From assembly GCF_016597815.1 (NCBI RefSeq), contig NZ_VCHA01000001.1:496001-560000 (forward strand): 64,000 nucleotides of DNA. The letters are read 5' to 3'. This stretch comes from Marinobacter sp. DY40_1A1 (lineage in GTDB: Bacteria; Pseudomonadota; Gammaproteobacteria; Pseudomonadales; Oleiphilaceae). The notes below the pieces were generated by a model, which did not search any database, was not told where the DNA came from, and saw only the letters and a list, made by a program, of their open reading frames with translations. How positions within the stretch are numbered: position 1 is the first letter of the stretch; each line of letters starts with the position of its first letter. A program made the translations under genes and the position numbers. Shown here one piece after another: positions 16,959-26,113 of this stretch.

Positions 16959-18458
16959 ATGAATTCTCGTCCTTTTTATATCCGCCGGCTAATAACGGTT
17001 GTTGTTGCAAGCGTGATTGTAACAGTGCCTCTAATCGTGTCTGCGGCGCCATGGCTTGGGCCGGGTGATGTGCGTGCACGTCACGCAGTGCAAAAACTGT
17101 CTGACCGTGGCCACATAGAGGGAACGACGACAACCTGGCCAATTATGTGGGCCGACCTTGCTGAGAACACAAGCGCTGTTAGAGATTCGACTGTCGCATC
17201 TCAGCGGGCATATCTTGGTTTCGAGCGTAGCGAGCAGGCAAAAAATGGGTTTCGGGCAGAGCTTGAAATTGAAGGGGCAACTGATCCGGCGTTTTTACGA
17301 GGGTTTGATAGTCTTCCCAAGGAAGAAGGTCAGCTAACTGCCACTCTGCAGTGGCAGGGTGAGTCGTGGGCTGTAGGTTTATCACCTTCTGGCGTATCCG
17401 ACCCAATGGATAGTAAAGAATTCCGGCTTGATGGCAGTTACATAGCCACAACAGCAGGCAACTGGGTGCTCGGTGTTGGTGCTATTGAACGCTGGTGGGG
17501 GCCAGGTTGGCAGTCCAGTATGATTCTTTCGAATAACGCAAGGCCCGTGCCGTCGATATGGGTTGATAGAAAAGCCAGCCTGCCTCCTGAGACTAAGTGG
17601 CTATCCTGGATAGGCCCCTGGAAATTCACTGCCTTTCTCGGGCAGCTTGAAAAGGAGCGTGTGATTCCTGATGCCAGGCTGATTGGCATGAGATTTAGTT
17701 TCAGGCCGATGGACCGACTGGAGGTCGGGCTCTCACGCGTGATTATGTACGGTGGTGAAGGGCGGCCAGACGGAATTTCTACGCTGTGGGATGCCCTTAT
17801 TGGCAAAGATAATATAACGGAAGGACAAACCGCAGATGATGATGCAAGTAATCAGATAGCCACGATTGATGCTCGCTACGGCTTCCCCGTGGGGGATCAA
17901 AGCATGGGGCTATACGCTCAGATGATGGGCGAAGACGAAGCGGGCTACCTCCCTTCTCGAAAGTCTTGGTTATTCGGCATTGATGGGACAACGCATTTAA
18001 TCGGCTCTGACCAGCAGTGGTTCCTTGAATTCACAAACACACTGGCTGAGGATTTGCTGGGGGATCCGAGGCCGAATTATGCATACAACCACTTTAATTA
18101 CAGCACGGGCTACCAGTATCGCGGTCGTGCGCTTGGCTCCACCTTCGATGCAGACTCCGAAGCGCTATCTTTGGGGCTACTTAATTTCCTGCCGGATGGC
18201 AGCAATCTCACAGCCACGCTAACATTTGCCAATCTCAATAAAGACGGTGGAGACCGCGTAAGCCAGCCGAATGAGAAGGTGTTTTACAGCGTGCCGGATG
18301 GAGCACAGAAAGTTACCATCGCAAATCTCGGTTACGGCAGCCAACTGCTTGGTGGGTGGCTTGATCTCAACATGCAACTTGCAGACAAAAATATTTTACT
18401 TTTAGGCGGGGAAAAGGACCGAGTGTCGCTCTCTGCATCTTGGAAGTATCGCTTCTAA
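16959..18458 (+). CDS. Wzi-family outer-membrane capsule assembly protein
   Basis: About 499 residues. A signal peptide (residues ~1-29, ending VSAAP) is followed by the family's N-terminal alpha-bundle region, AAPWLGPGDVRARHAVQKLSDRG-like in layout, and then repeated amphipathic beta strands ending in WKYRF with a terminal Phe, as for beta-barrel outer-membrane proteins. Wzi is a lectin that anchors capsule to the cell surface; it can also occur in loci for released polysaccharide. The ATG at 16959 lies 2 bp after the wcaJ stop; an in-frame TTG at 16953 overlaps that stop. It argues that at least one product of this locus is a capsule-like polymer. Confidence 0.85.
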   Translation: MNSRPFYIRRLITVVVASVIVTVPLIVSAAPWLGPGDVRARHAVQKLSDRGHIEGTTTTWPIMWADLAENTSAVRDSTVASQRAYLGFERSEQAKNGFRAELEIEGATDPAFLRGFDSLPKEEGQLTATLQWQGESWAVGLSPSGVSDPMDSKEFRLDGSYIATTAGNWVLGVGAIERWWGPGWQSSMILSNNARPVPSIWVDRKASLPPETKWLSWIGPWKFTAFLGQLEKERVIPDARLIGMRFSFRPMDRLEVGLSRVIMYGGEGRPDGISTLWDALIGKDNITEGQTADDDASNQIATIDARYGFPVGDQSMGLYAQMMGEDEAGYLPSRKSWLFGIDGTTHLIGSDQQWFLEFTNTLAEDLLGDPRPNYAYNHFNYSTGYQYRGRALGSTFDADSEALSLGLLNFLPDGSNLTATLTFANLNKDGGDRVSQPNEKVFYSVPDGAQKVTIANLGYGSQLLGGWLDLNMQLADKNILLLGGEKDRVSLSASWKYRF

Positions 18459-18479
18459 TTCAAATTATACAGCCTCGGA

Positions 18480-20981
18480 TTGAAAACTGTGACGGTAAAA
18501 AAGCTCCTTGTTACCCTAGCCCTTATGTTGCCTTTGGCCAGCTACGGACAATCAATAACGCCTGCCCAGATAGAGCAGTTCAAGCAGTTGCCAAGAGCTC
18601 AGCAGGAATCCTTGGCCCGACAATATGGTGTGGATCTGGAAAGCCTCAGTGGCGCCAGCAACCGAGCGCAGCGTCCTCAGCAAGTAACAGTTGTTGAGCC
18701 GGTTTCCAGCATTACGGACGAAGAGCGGGACGAAGCTCGTGATCAAAAGCAGCAGGAAGATGATCAGGCTGAGAAAAATGGTGGCCTCAAACCCTACGGC
18801 TACGACCTCTTCGCTGGCAGCCCCACAACCTTCGCGCCAGTGACAGAAATTCCCATACCTTCCAATTACACCCTTGGGCCTGGCGATGTCCTGCGCATGC
18901 AACTTTGGGGTAAAGAAAACCAGAATCTGGAATTGCCCATCAGCAGAGATGGCACCATCAGCTTCCCCCAGTCAGGCCCCATGAGTGTTGCAGGCCTGAG
19001 TTTTGATGAGGTACGAGAACAAATCCGAAAGCGGGTCTCTGAGCAGTACATTGGAGTTGAGGCAAGCGTTTCGCTTGGCGAACTCCGCAGCATGCGCGTA
19101 TTTGTGCTCGGTGAAGCCAGAAACCCAGGTTCCTACAGCGTTAGCTCTCTCACCACCATAACAAACGCGCTGTATGTCTCTGGCGGAATCAAGCAAAACG
19201 GCTCACTCCGCAACGTGCAGCACAAGCGAAATGGCAAACTCGTGGGTACGCTCGATCTGTACGACCTTCTCATGAAAGGCGACAGCTCCGCCGATAACCG
19301 CCTGCAGCCCGGTGACGTAATCTTCATACCGCCCGTGGGCAAGCGTGCCGGAATAGATGGAGAGGTCTATCGCCCAGCCCTGTATGAACTCAAGAATAAT
19401 AGTACGCTGGCCGACCTGATCGGCATGGCTGGTGGCAATACGCCACAAGCTTACCTGCAGCGCATCAATATCGAACGCACCAACGAAGACTTTCTGCGCA
19501 TCATCGCGGAGGCGGACTACACGACCACGGAAGGCAAACAGGTGCGTATAAAGGCTGGCGACACGGTGCGCATTCCGCCGATCTCAGACATTACTGGTCA
19601 GTATGTCGAAGTTAAGGGCGCTGCCACCCGACCCGGTAAGTTTGCCTGGGTGCCGGGTATGAGAGTTAGTTCCCTGATACGAAACCTCGAAGCAGATCTG
19701 ATGCCTTCGGCCGACAAGCGATACGCGGCTATCGTGCGAGTTGACGAAGAAAGCGACAACATCTCAGTACTTAACCTCCGGCTGAGAGAGGCTGTCCAAC
19801 AAAAAGGTAATGAATTCGACCTCTTTCTTGAAGAAAAAGATCGAATACTGATTTTCTCCGATGCAGGAAAAGTAAAGGGTGGTGAAGAGGGGCAGGACTT
19901 CACCCGCGAAAGCCTGTTTGTGCCTGTATTGCAGCGCCTGAAAGCACAAGCAAATCCTGCTAACCCACAGCAAACCATCCAAATTACTGGCCCGGTTCGC
20001 TACCCTGGCGAATACCCCATGCCGGCCACCCGTAACCTCGCGGACGCTATTTTCGTAGCAGGAGGGCTGCGAGACTCTGCCTCCTTGTATCAAGCGGAAG
20101 TCGCCCGGTACACCACCGATGAAAGCGGTATTGGGCAAACCAGAATACTGAACGTTAATCTGGTTGACGCCCTGGCGGGGCAAATTAAGTTGGCTTTGGA
20201 AAGCCGTGACAGAATTCTGATCAAGTCCATTCCAGACTTCGCAAAAACGAGAACTGTCGAGTTGAAGGGCGAGGTTCGCTACCCCGGCACTTACACATTC
20301 CGTGATGGTGAAACTCTCAAAGAAGTGCTGGAGCGAGCGGGAGGGCTGACCACCAATGCCTTCCCGAAAGGCGCAGTTTTTTCTAGGGAAAAACTGCGCC
20401 AGCTGGAAGCGCAGCGCCTTAGGGAGGCTGAGGAGCGCCTGCAGGGTGATCTGCTTGGAGTGCAATTAGAAGGTGATGGCTTTAGCGGCCAGAGTGCAGA
20501 CCGGACCAAGCAGGTGCAGGGCCTGCTTGAAGAGGTGCAGAGCAGTAAGCCGGTAGGTCGCCTGGTTATAAACCTTGAGAACGTGTTGAATAGTGCTGAC
20601 TACCAATCTATTCGCTTGCAGGACGGTGACAGCCTTACGGTACCAATTATTCCGCAGTCAGTATCTGTATTCGGTGAGGTTCAGTTCCCAACCAGTCACC
20701 TTCACCACGCTGCACTTACCGTGGATGATTATCTTGAACGCTCTGGCGGGCCAACACGCCAGGCAGACGAAAGCCGCGTGTATGTGGTGAAAGCGAACGG
20801 GGCCGTGATGCTACCGGAGAAAAGCCGTTGGTTTGGCGGCCGGAGCCAACAGTTGGAGCCCGGTGATACCGTTATTATGCCGATTGATGTTGACCGGCTG
20901 AATCAGCTTGAGCTCTGGACTAACGTGAGCCAGATTGTTTACCAGATGGCGCTTGGTGCTGCGGCAGTAGGGAATTTGTGA
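18480..20981 (+). CDS. Polysaccharide export protein with multiple SLBB domains (Wza-like)
   Basis: 833 residues, more than twice the length of E. coli Wza. A signal peptide (~1-24, LMLPLASYGQS) lacks the lipobox Cys of Wza. The Poly_export domain is at ~130-215 (YTLGPGDVLRMQLWG, ISRDGTISFPQSGPMSVAGLS), followed by a series of SLBB repeats with recurring ...V.GEV..PG.Y... signatures at about 225, 385, 515, 610 and 745 (for example VKGAATRPGKFAWVPG, ITGPVRYPGEYPM, LKGEVRYPGTYTFRDGE). It should form the periplasmic/outer-membrane channel for polymer secretion. The start is a TTG; a GTG at 18489 is possible. No Wzc-type tyrosine kinase is present in the window. Confidence 0.9.
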   Translation: MKTVTVKKLLVTLALMLPLASYGQSITPAQIEQFKQLPRAQQESLARQYGVDLESLSGASNRAQRPQQVTVVEPVSSITDEERDEARDQKQQEDDQAEKNGGLKPYGYDLFAGSPTTFAPVTEIPIPSNYTLGPGDVLRMQLWGKENQNLELPISRDGTISFPQSGPMSVAGLSFDEVREQIRKRVSEQYIGVEASVSLGELRSMRVFVLGEARNPGSYSVSSLTTITNALYVSGGIKQNGSLRNVQHKRNGKLVGTLDLYDLLMKGDSSADNRLQPGDVIFIPPVGKRAGIDGEVYRPALYELKNNSTLADLIGMAGGNTPQAYLQRINIERTNEDFLRIIAEADYTTTEGKQVRIKAGDTVRIPPISDITGQYVEVKGAATRPGKFAWVPGMRVSSLIRNLEADLMPSADKRYAAIVRVDEESDNISVLNLRLREAVQQKGNEFDLFLEEKDRILIFSDAGKVKGGEEGQDFTRESLFVPVLQRLKAQANPANPQQTIQITGPVRYPGEYPMPATRNLADAIFVAGGLRDSASLYQAEVARYTTDESGIGQTRILNVNLVDALAGQIKLALESRDRILIKSIPDFAKTRTVELKGEVRYPGTYTFRDGETLKEVLERAGGLTTNAFPKGAVFSREKLRQLEAQRLREAEERLQGDLLGVQLEGDGFSGQSADRTKQVQGLLEEVQSSKPVGRLVINLENVLNSADYQSIRLQDGDSLTVPIIPQSVSVFGEVQFPTSHLHHAALTVDDYLERSGGPTRQADESRVYVVKANGAVMLPEKSRWFGGRSQQLEPGDTVIMPIDVDRLNQLELWTNVSQIVYQMALGAAAVGNL

Positions 20982-21964
20982 TGAGCTCGAATGCGGCACA
21001 GCAAACTTATTATCCGGATGATGAAATCGACCTACGGGAACTTTTTGCTACTCTTTGGCGAGGGAAGTGGGTAATTGTTCTTTTCACCGTGGTGTTCGCC
21101 TTCGCTGGAGTAGCTTACGCACTCTACAAGCCCAACATCTACCAGTCCAGCGTGCTGGTTGCGCCGGCTCAAGAAGAGGGTGGAGGCTTGAGCGGGTTAG
21201 CCGGCCAATTTGGTGGTCTGGCGAGCCTGGCGGGAATCAATCTGAGCGGCGGGGGTTCCAATCAAACAGTTATCGCTAAAGAAGTACTGCAATCACGAGC
21301 TTTTCTGACGGCATTCTTTCATCGCCATAATATGGAAGTGCCACTCATGGCCATTAAAGGCTGGAACGAAGATAGCGGTGAGTGGGTATACGACCGCAGC
21401 GAATACAATCCGGAAGCCTCTGAATGGCTTTTAGATAGCGATGGAAAAAGCTACAAGCCCTCAGACTGGGATATGGTAGAAGCATTCAGAGAAGAGCATT
21501 TTAGTATAAGCGAAGCCAAAGACACCGGCATTATTACTGTCAGTGTGAAACATTACTCCCCGGTTATGGCAAAAAAATGGGCAGAAAACCTGGTGAAAGA
21601 CATCAATGAACATATGCGCAAGCAAGATGTAGAAGAAGCCGAGGCCCGTATTGCCTATCTAGAGGAAAAGCTTAGCGAAACCAACATTTCAGGGATGCAA
21701 CAGGTGTTCTATCAGCTGATAGAAAGTGAAACCCGAACGGTTATGCTGGCAAATGCGCAACGAGAATACGTGTTTAAAACCGTTGATCCTGCGGTGGTAG
21801 CGGAAGAAAAGTCGGAACCCAAACGAGCGTTGATCTGCGTAATTGCAACGCTTCTTGGTGGCATGCTCGGTGTTTTTGTTGTGTTCATAAGAGCTTTCGT
21901 CGCCAATGGGCAGAAGCCGGAAGTAAAGGCCGACAAGCGCATTACCACTAGCACTGCGGTTTAA
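20981..21964 (+). CDS. Wzz-family chain-length determinant / polysaccharide co-polymerase
   Basis: 327 residues. Short cytoplasmic N-terminus with the family segment DEIDLRELFATLWRGKW, a first membrane helix (~33-52), a large periplasmic coiled domain, and a second helix (~285-305, ALICVIATLLGGMLGVFVVFIRAF). There is no Walker motif, so it is Wzz-like, not a Wzc kinase. It controls modal length of the polymer together with Wzy. The ATG at 20981 overlaps the preceding TGA by one base. A second, shorter Wzz-like protein is at 42220. Confidence 0.9.
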   Translation: MSSNAAQQTYYPDDEIDLRELFATLWRGKWVIVLFTVVFAFAGVAYALYKPNIYQSSVLVAPAQEEGGGLSGLAGQFGGLASLAGINLSGGGSNQTVIAKEVLQSRAFLTAFFHRHNMEVPLMAIKGWNEDSGEWVYDRSEYNPEASEWLLDSDGKSYKPSDWDMVEAFREEHFSISEAKDTGIITVSVKHYSPVMAKKWAENLVKDINEHMRKQDVEEAEARIAYLEEKLSETNISGMQQVFYQLIESETRTVMLANAQREYVFKTVDPAVVAEEKSEPKRALICVIATLLGGMLGVFVVFIRAFVANGQKPEVKADKRITTSTAV

Positions 21965-23205
21965 TGAAGCACCTCCTTATCAGGCTGATAAATCTTGGTC
22001 TGCGGGGCACGACCTTGGTCAGCAAGTTTCTGCTGATTTTTATGCTGGCGCGATATTTGGAGCCTGCAGAACTGGGCCTTTATGGGCTACTAACGGTCAC
22101 CATTGGCTACTCGTTGTACTTTTTGGGTTTCGATTTTTATATCTTCACAACACGTGAGGTGCTGAAAGCAAAACCAGAGCAGCGCGGCCGACTACTCAAA
22201 AGCCAACTGGCACTTAGTCTTATTTTGTACGCCGTGTTTTTACCATTAACGGCTGGATTGTTCGGGCTTGGGCTGCTCCCTTGGTGGCTTTTCCCCTGGT
22301 TTTTGTCATTGCTTGTTTTGGAGCATGTTACGCAAGAACTGAATCGTTTGTTGGTAGCCCTGCAAAGACAACTGGTTGCAAGTTGGATATTGTTTTTCAG
22401 AGCCGGGGCTTGGTGCTTGGCCGTTGTCGGCGTAATGTTTTTGAATGAGAACAGCCAGCAACTGCAAACTGTCTTGGTAGGCTGGATTGTGGGCAGTAGC
22501 ATAGGGTTAGTAATTGGTGTGACAGTGTTGTGGCGAACCCGTATGGGTGGATGGCAATTGACGGTTGATTGGAAATGGCTCAAGCAAGGCTTGAGAATCG
22601 CACTACCAATGTTAGTTGCAACCCTTGCATTACGCGGAATCTATACAGTGGACAGGTACTGGTTTGAGGCGTTGGCAGGCCTCGACGCGCTGGGTGCATA
22701 CGTGCTTTTCATAGGTATGTGCACTGCGCTGCTGGGATTTATGGATGCTGGTGTGTTTACTTTCCTGTATCCCGCCATGATTGCGGCGAATGCCAATAAT
22801 AATTCAGCGGAGTTTCGCCGCAAATACCGGCAGCTCGCATGGCAAACTTTTGCACTCACCGGATTGTTTTCGCTCTGCGCCTGGTTAGTTATTACCCCCC
22901 TGTTGGAGTGGCTTGGCAGGCCGCTGTATCTTGAGAAAATTGAGTTGTTTGGTTGGCTACTGCTGGCCACCGGGCTTTTCGTAGTGGGCATGATCCCCCA
23001 CTATGGCCTTTATGCCAGGGGGAAAGACAAGGCATTGATTACAGCGCATATTGCTGGCTTTTTGGTGTTCCTGCTCAGTACCGCGATCGTCTCGCCCTTT
23101 ATGGCAGAGATGGCAGTACCCTTGGGTCTGATATTCGCTTTTGTTTTTATATTGGCTTGGAAAACCCTGCAGTTCTACCGATTAACACCCGCCGACTGGC
23201 GGTGA
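21964..23205 (+). CDS. Oligosaccharide flippase, Wzx-like
   Basis: 413 residues with about 12 hydrophobic segments and the polysaccharide-synthesis flippase opening (LRGTTLVSKFLLIFMLARYLEPAELGLYGLL type layout). It would move undecaprenyl-diphosphate-linked repeat units across the inner membrane. The start overlaps the Wzz stop by one base. It is the only clear flippase in the window although two Wzy-like proteins are present. Confidence 0.85.
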   Translation: MKHLLIRLINLGLRGTTLVSKFLLIFMLARYLEPAELGLYGLLTVTIGYSLYFLGFDFYIFTTREVLKAKPEQRGRLLKSQLALSLILYAVFLPLTAGLFGLGLLPWWLFPWFLSLLVLEHVTQELNRLLVALQRQLVASWILFFRAGAWCLAVVGVMFLNENSQQLQTVLVGWIVGSSIGLVIGVTVLWRTRMGGWQLTVDWKWLKQGLRIALPMLVATLALRGIYTVDRYWFEALAGLDALGAYVLFIGMCTALLGFMDAGVFTFLYPAMIAANANNNSAEFRRKYRQLAWQTFALTGLFSLCAWLVITPLLEWLGRPLYLEKIELFGWLLLATGLFVVGMIPHYGLYARGKDKALITAHIAGFLVFLLSTAIVSPFMAEMAVPLGLIFAFVFILAWKTLQFYRLTPADWR

Positions 23206-23244
23206 TACCATTCATCTATACAGTAAAACCCAGAGAAAGTGACT

Positions 23245-24243
23245 ATGCTCGAAAACTCCACCATCCTTGTTACCGGCGGCACAGGCTCCTTTGGCCACAA
23301 GTTCATACCAATGACCCTGGCAAAATACAATCCAAAGAAAATCATCGTATTTTCCCGGGATGAAATGAAACAGTGGGAAATGGCCAAGCTGTTCCAAGGT
23401 GACGATCGCCTGCGCTTTTTTATTGGCGATGTGCGCGACAGAGAGCGCTTATATCGAGCTCTGGATGGTGTGGATTACGTAGTGCATGCTGCAGCTACGA
23501 AAATTGTGCCCACTGCCGAATACAATCCTTTCGAATGCGTGAAAACCAACATCCACGGTGCCATGAACCTGATCGATGCCGCTATCGATAAAGGCATCAA
23601 GGGTGTAGTTGCGCTCTCTACCGACAAGGCCAGTAGCCCCATCAACCTGTACGGAGCCACCAAGCTGGCCTCCGACAAACTGTTCGTGGCAGGCAACTCC
23701 TACGCCGGTGGCCATCAAACCAAGTTTTCCGTAGTTCGCTATGGCAACGTAATGGGTTCCCGTGGATCCGTCATCCCGTTCTTTATGTCCATCAAAGACA
23801 AAGGTGTGCTTCCAATCACCGATCCCCGCATGACCCGTTTTATGATCAGTTTGGAAGAGGGGGTGGATCTGGTATGGCACGCGTTCGAAGACATGGTGGG
23901 TGGCGAGATCTACGTTAAAAAGATCCCATCCATGAAGGTAACCGATCTGGCCCGTGTGGTGGCGCCAAATGCTGAGCAAGAAGTTGTGGGTATCCGCCCT
24001 GGAGAAAAGCTGCACGAACAAATGATTGGCGCAGAAGACTCTCACTTCACCTACGAGTACCCCGAGCACTTCAAGATTCTGCCGAATATTAACGATTGGG
24101 GTACCTGCGAGAACCGAATCAAAGATGGTAAGCGGGTTTCTGAGGGGTTCATCTACGCCAGCGACAATAACACGGAGTGGATGTCAGACGAGGATTTGCA
24201 GAGCTGGATCAGTAGTAACTACAGTGAAATCGGTAAAATTTGA
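23245..24243 (+). CDS. pseB: UDP-GlcNAc 4,6-dehydratase (inverting) PseB
   Basis: First step of pseudaminic acid synthesis: converts UDP-GlcNAc to UDP-2-acetamido-2,6-dideoxy-beta-L-arabino-hexos-4-ulose. 332 residues. The NAD(P)-binding motif TGGTGSFGHKF is at the start; STDKASSPINLYGATKLASDKL carries the catalytic Tyr/Lys pair. RPGEKLHEQMIG near the C-terminus is typical of this SDR branch. The start at 23245 gives the usual MLEN opening. Followed by pseC with a 2-bp gap; the pse genes run as one tight unit to 28908. Confidence 0.96.
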   Translation: MLENSTILVTGGTGSFGHKFIPMTLAKYNPKKIIVFSRDEMKQWEMAKLFQGDDRLRFFIGDVRDRERLYRALDGVDYVVHAAATKIVPTAEYNPFECVKTNIHGAMNLIDAAIDKGIKGVVALSTDKASSPINLYGATKLASDKLFVAGNSYAGGHQTKFSVVRYGNVMGSRGSVIPFFMSIKDKGVLPITDPRMTRFMISLEEGVDLVWHAFEDMVGGEIYVKKIPSMKVTDLARVVAPNAEQEVVGIRPGEKLHEQMIGAEDSHFTYEYPEHFKILPNINDWGTCENRIKDGKRVSEGFIYASDNNTEWMSDEDLQSWISSNYSEIGKI

Positions 24244-24245
24244 CC

Positions 24246-25409
24246 ATGATTCCCTACGGCAAGCAGGATATAAATCAAGCTGATATCGATGCGGTATTGG
24301 GCGTACTGAGGTCAGATTTCCTGACCCAGGGCCCCAAGGTACCCGCGTTTGAACAAGTTGTTGCCAGCCATGTGGGCGCAGAACACGCCTTGGCCGTTAA
24401 CAGCGCGACCTCTGCGCTGCACATTGCCTGCCTGGCACTTGGCCTGGGGCAGGGGGATTGGCTGTGGACTACGCCTGTTACCTTTGTAGCCTCTGCTAAC
24501 TGCGGCCTCTATTGCGGGGCAAAGGTAGACTTTGTGGATATTGATCCAGAAACCTACAACCTTTGCCCACGGGCTCTCGAGGTAAAGCTTGAGCGTGCAG
24601 CCAAGGAAAAATGCTTGCCCAAGGTTGTGGTAGTTGTACATCTGTGTGGCCAGCCCTGCAACATGGAAGCTATTGGCATATTGGCAAAGAAATACGGCTT
24701 CAAGGTAATCGAAGACGCATCCCACGCAATCGGCGGCAAATACCAGGGTGAGTTTATCGGTAATTGTCGTTACAGCGACATAACGGTATTCAGTTTTCAT
24801 CCGGTTAAAATCGTAACCACTGCAGAAGGCGGTATGGCGGTTACAAATGACGCAAATCTGGCCGACAAAATGAACCTGTTGCGCAGTCACGGAATTACTC
24901 GAGAGCCGACCCACATGACGCAGGAGCCTGATGGCCCTTGGTATTATCAACAAGTGGATCTCGGGTTCAATTACCGGATGACGGAGTTACAGGCTGCCTT
25001 GGGTGTAAGTCAGATGGAACGGCTGGATGCATTTGTCGCCCGAAGGCACCAACTGGCGACACGCTATGACCGGCTTTTGGTCGATTTGCCTATTTTATTG
25101 CCTTGGCAACACCCAGATAGCTACTCCGGCCTGCATCTCTACGTAATTCGCCTGAAGCTGGGTAGCATCCGCAGAAGCCACCGTGAAGTCTTTGAGTCCC
25201 TACGGGAACAGGGCATCGGCGTGAACCTGCACTATATTCCTGTACACACACAGCCCTACTATCAAGCCATGGGGTTCCAGGCGGAGGATTTCCCACAATC
25301 CATGGCGTACTATCAGGAAGCTATCAGCTTGCCCATGTTCCAGGGCCTGACGGAAAATCAGCAGGATGACGTGGTTTCAGCGCTCCGCAATGCGCTGGCT
25401 GGAGAATGA
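24246..25409 (+). CDS. pseC: UDP-4-amino-4,6-dideoxy-N-acetyl-beta-L-altrosamine transaminase PseC
   Basis: PLP-dependent DegT/DnrJ/EryC1-family aminotransferase that places the 4-amino group on the PseB product using glutamate. 387 residues. The opening MIPYGKQDINQADIDAV is typical. The PLP-lysine region is FSFHPVKIVTTAEGG, preceded by the cofactor-holding EDASHAIGG; RSHGITRE and FNYRMTELQAALG follow. The 4-amino group it makes is the acceptor for the next acylation step, done elsewhere by PseH and here probably by the formyltransferase-like protein at 27213. Confidence 0.95.
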   Translation: MIPYGKQDINQADIDAVLGVLRSDFLTQGPKVPAFEQVVASHVGAEHALAVNSATSALHIACLALGLGQGDWLWTTPVTFVASANCGLYCGAKVDFVDIDPETYNLCPRALEVKLERAAKEKCLPKVVVVVHLCGQPCNMEAIGILAKKYGFKVIEDASHAIGGKYQGEFIGNCRYSDITVFSFHPVKIVTTAEGGMAVTNDANLADKMNLLRSHGITREPTHMTQEPDGPWYYQQVDLGFNYRMTELQAALGVSQMERLDAFVARRHQLATRYDRLLVDLPILLPWQHPDSYSGLHLYVIRLKLGSIRRSHREVFESLREQGIGVNLHYIPVHTQPYYQAMGFQAEDFPQSMAYYQEAISLPMFQGLTENQQDDVVSALRNALAGE

Positions 25410-25411
25410 CA

Positions 25412-26113
25412 ATGAGCACAGTAGCCATCATTCCTGCCCGCGGTGGCAGCAAGCGAATCCCCCGCAAAAACATCAAGGAATTCTGTGGCAAGCCAATGAT
25501 TGGGTGGTCTATCGAGGCCGCACAAAAAAGTGGCTGCTTTGACAGAGTCATTGTCTCTACAGATGACGCGGAAATCGCCGAAGTTGCCAAGCAGTACGGG
25601 GCTGAGATTCCCTTTATGCGCCCAGCCCAACTGTCGGACGATCACACTGGAACCATCCCTGTTATTCGCCACGCACTCGAAAGCTTGGGAGAAAATGGTA
25701 GCCTGGTATCGCAGGCATGCTGTTTATACGCGACCGCCCCCTTTGTATCACCGGAAGACTTAAAGCGGGGCCACGCTTTGCTCAAAAGCGAAGCCTGCAG
25801 TTACGCCTTCTCTGTGACCAGCTATGCGTTTCCCATACAGCGGGCGATTCGCATAACGGGAGAAGGGCGCGTAGCCATGTTCAACCCTGAACACTTTCAG
25901 AGCCGGTCTCAGGATCTGGAAGAGGCCTGGCACGATGCCGGCCAGTTCTACTGGGGTACCGCACAAGCCTGGCAGGAAGAGCGGCCCATTTTTTCAGCAG
26001 AAGCCATACCAATAGTGCTGCCGAGGCACCGAGTTCAGGATATTGACACACCAGAAGACTGGCAACGCGCAGAATGGCTGTTTAAGGCCCTGCAAGCACC
26101 AGGCGCAGAGTAA
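25412..26113 (+). CDS. pseF: Pseudaminic acid cytidylyltransferase PseF
   Basis: Activates pseudaminic acid with CTP to CMP-Pse for glycosyltransferases. 233 residues; opens with the nucleotide-binding signature IIPARGGSKRIPRKNIK (~5-21) and includes STDDAEIAEVAKQYGAEIPFMRP. HDAGQFYWG and DIDTPEDW near the C-terminus are as in NeuA/PseF proteins. The start at 25412 is preferred because GGAG (25401-25404) lies 7 nt upstream; an in-frame ATG at 25406 overlaps the pseC stop. Confidence 0.94.
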   Translation: MSTVAIIPARGGSKRIPRKNIKEFCGKPMIGWSIEAAQKSGCFDRVIVSTDDAEIAEVAKQYGAEIPFMRPAQLSDDHTGTIPVIRHALESLGENGSLVSQACCLYATAPFVSPEDLKRGHALLKSEACSYAFSVTSYAFPIQRAIRITGEGRVAMFNPEHFQSRSQDLEEAWHDAGQFYWGTAQAWQEERPIFSAEAIPIVLPRHRVQDIDTPEDWQRAEWLFKALQAPGAE

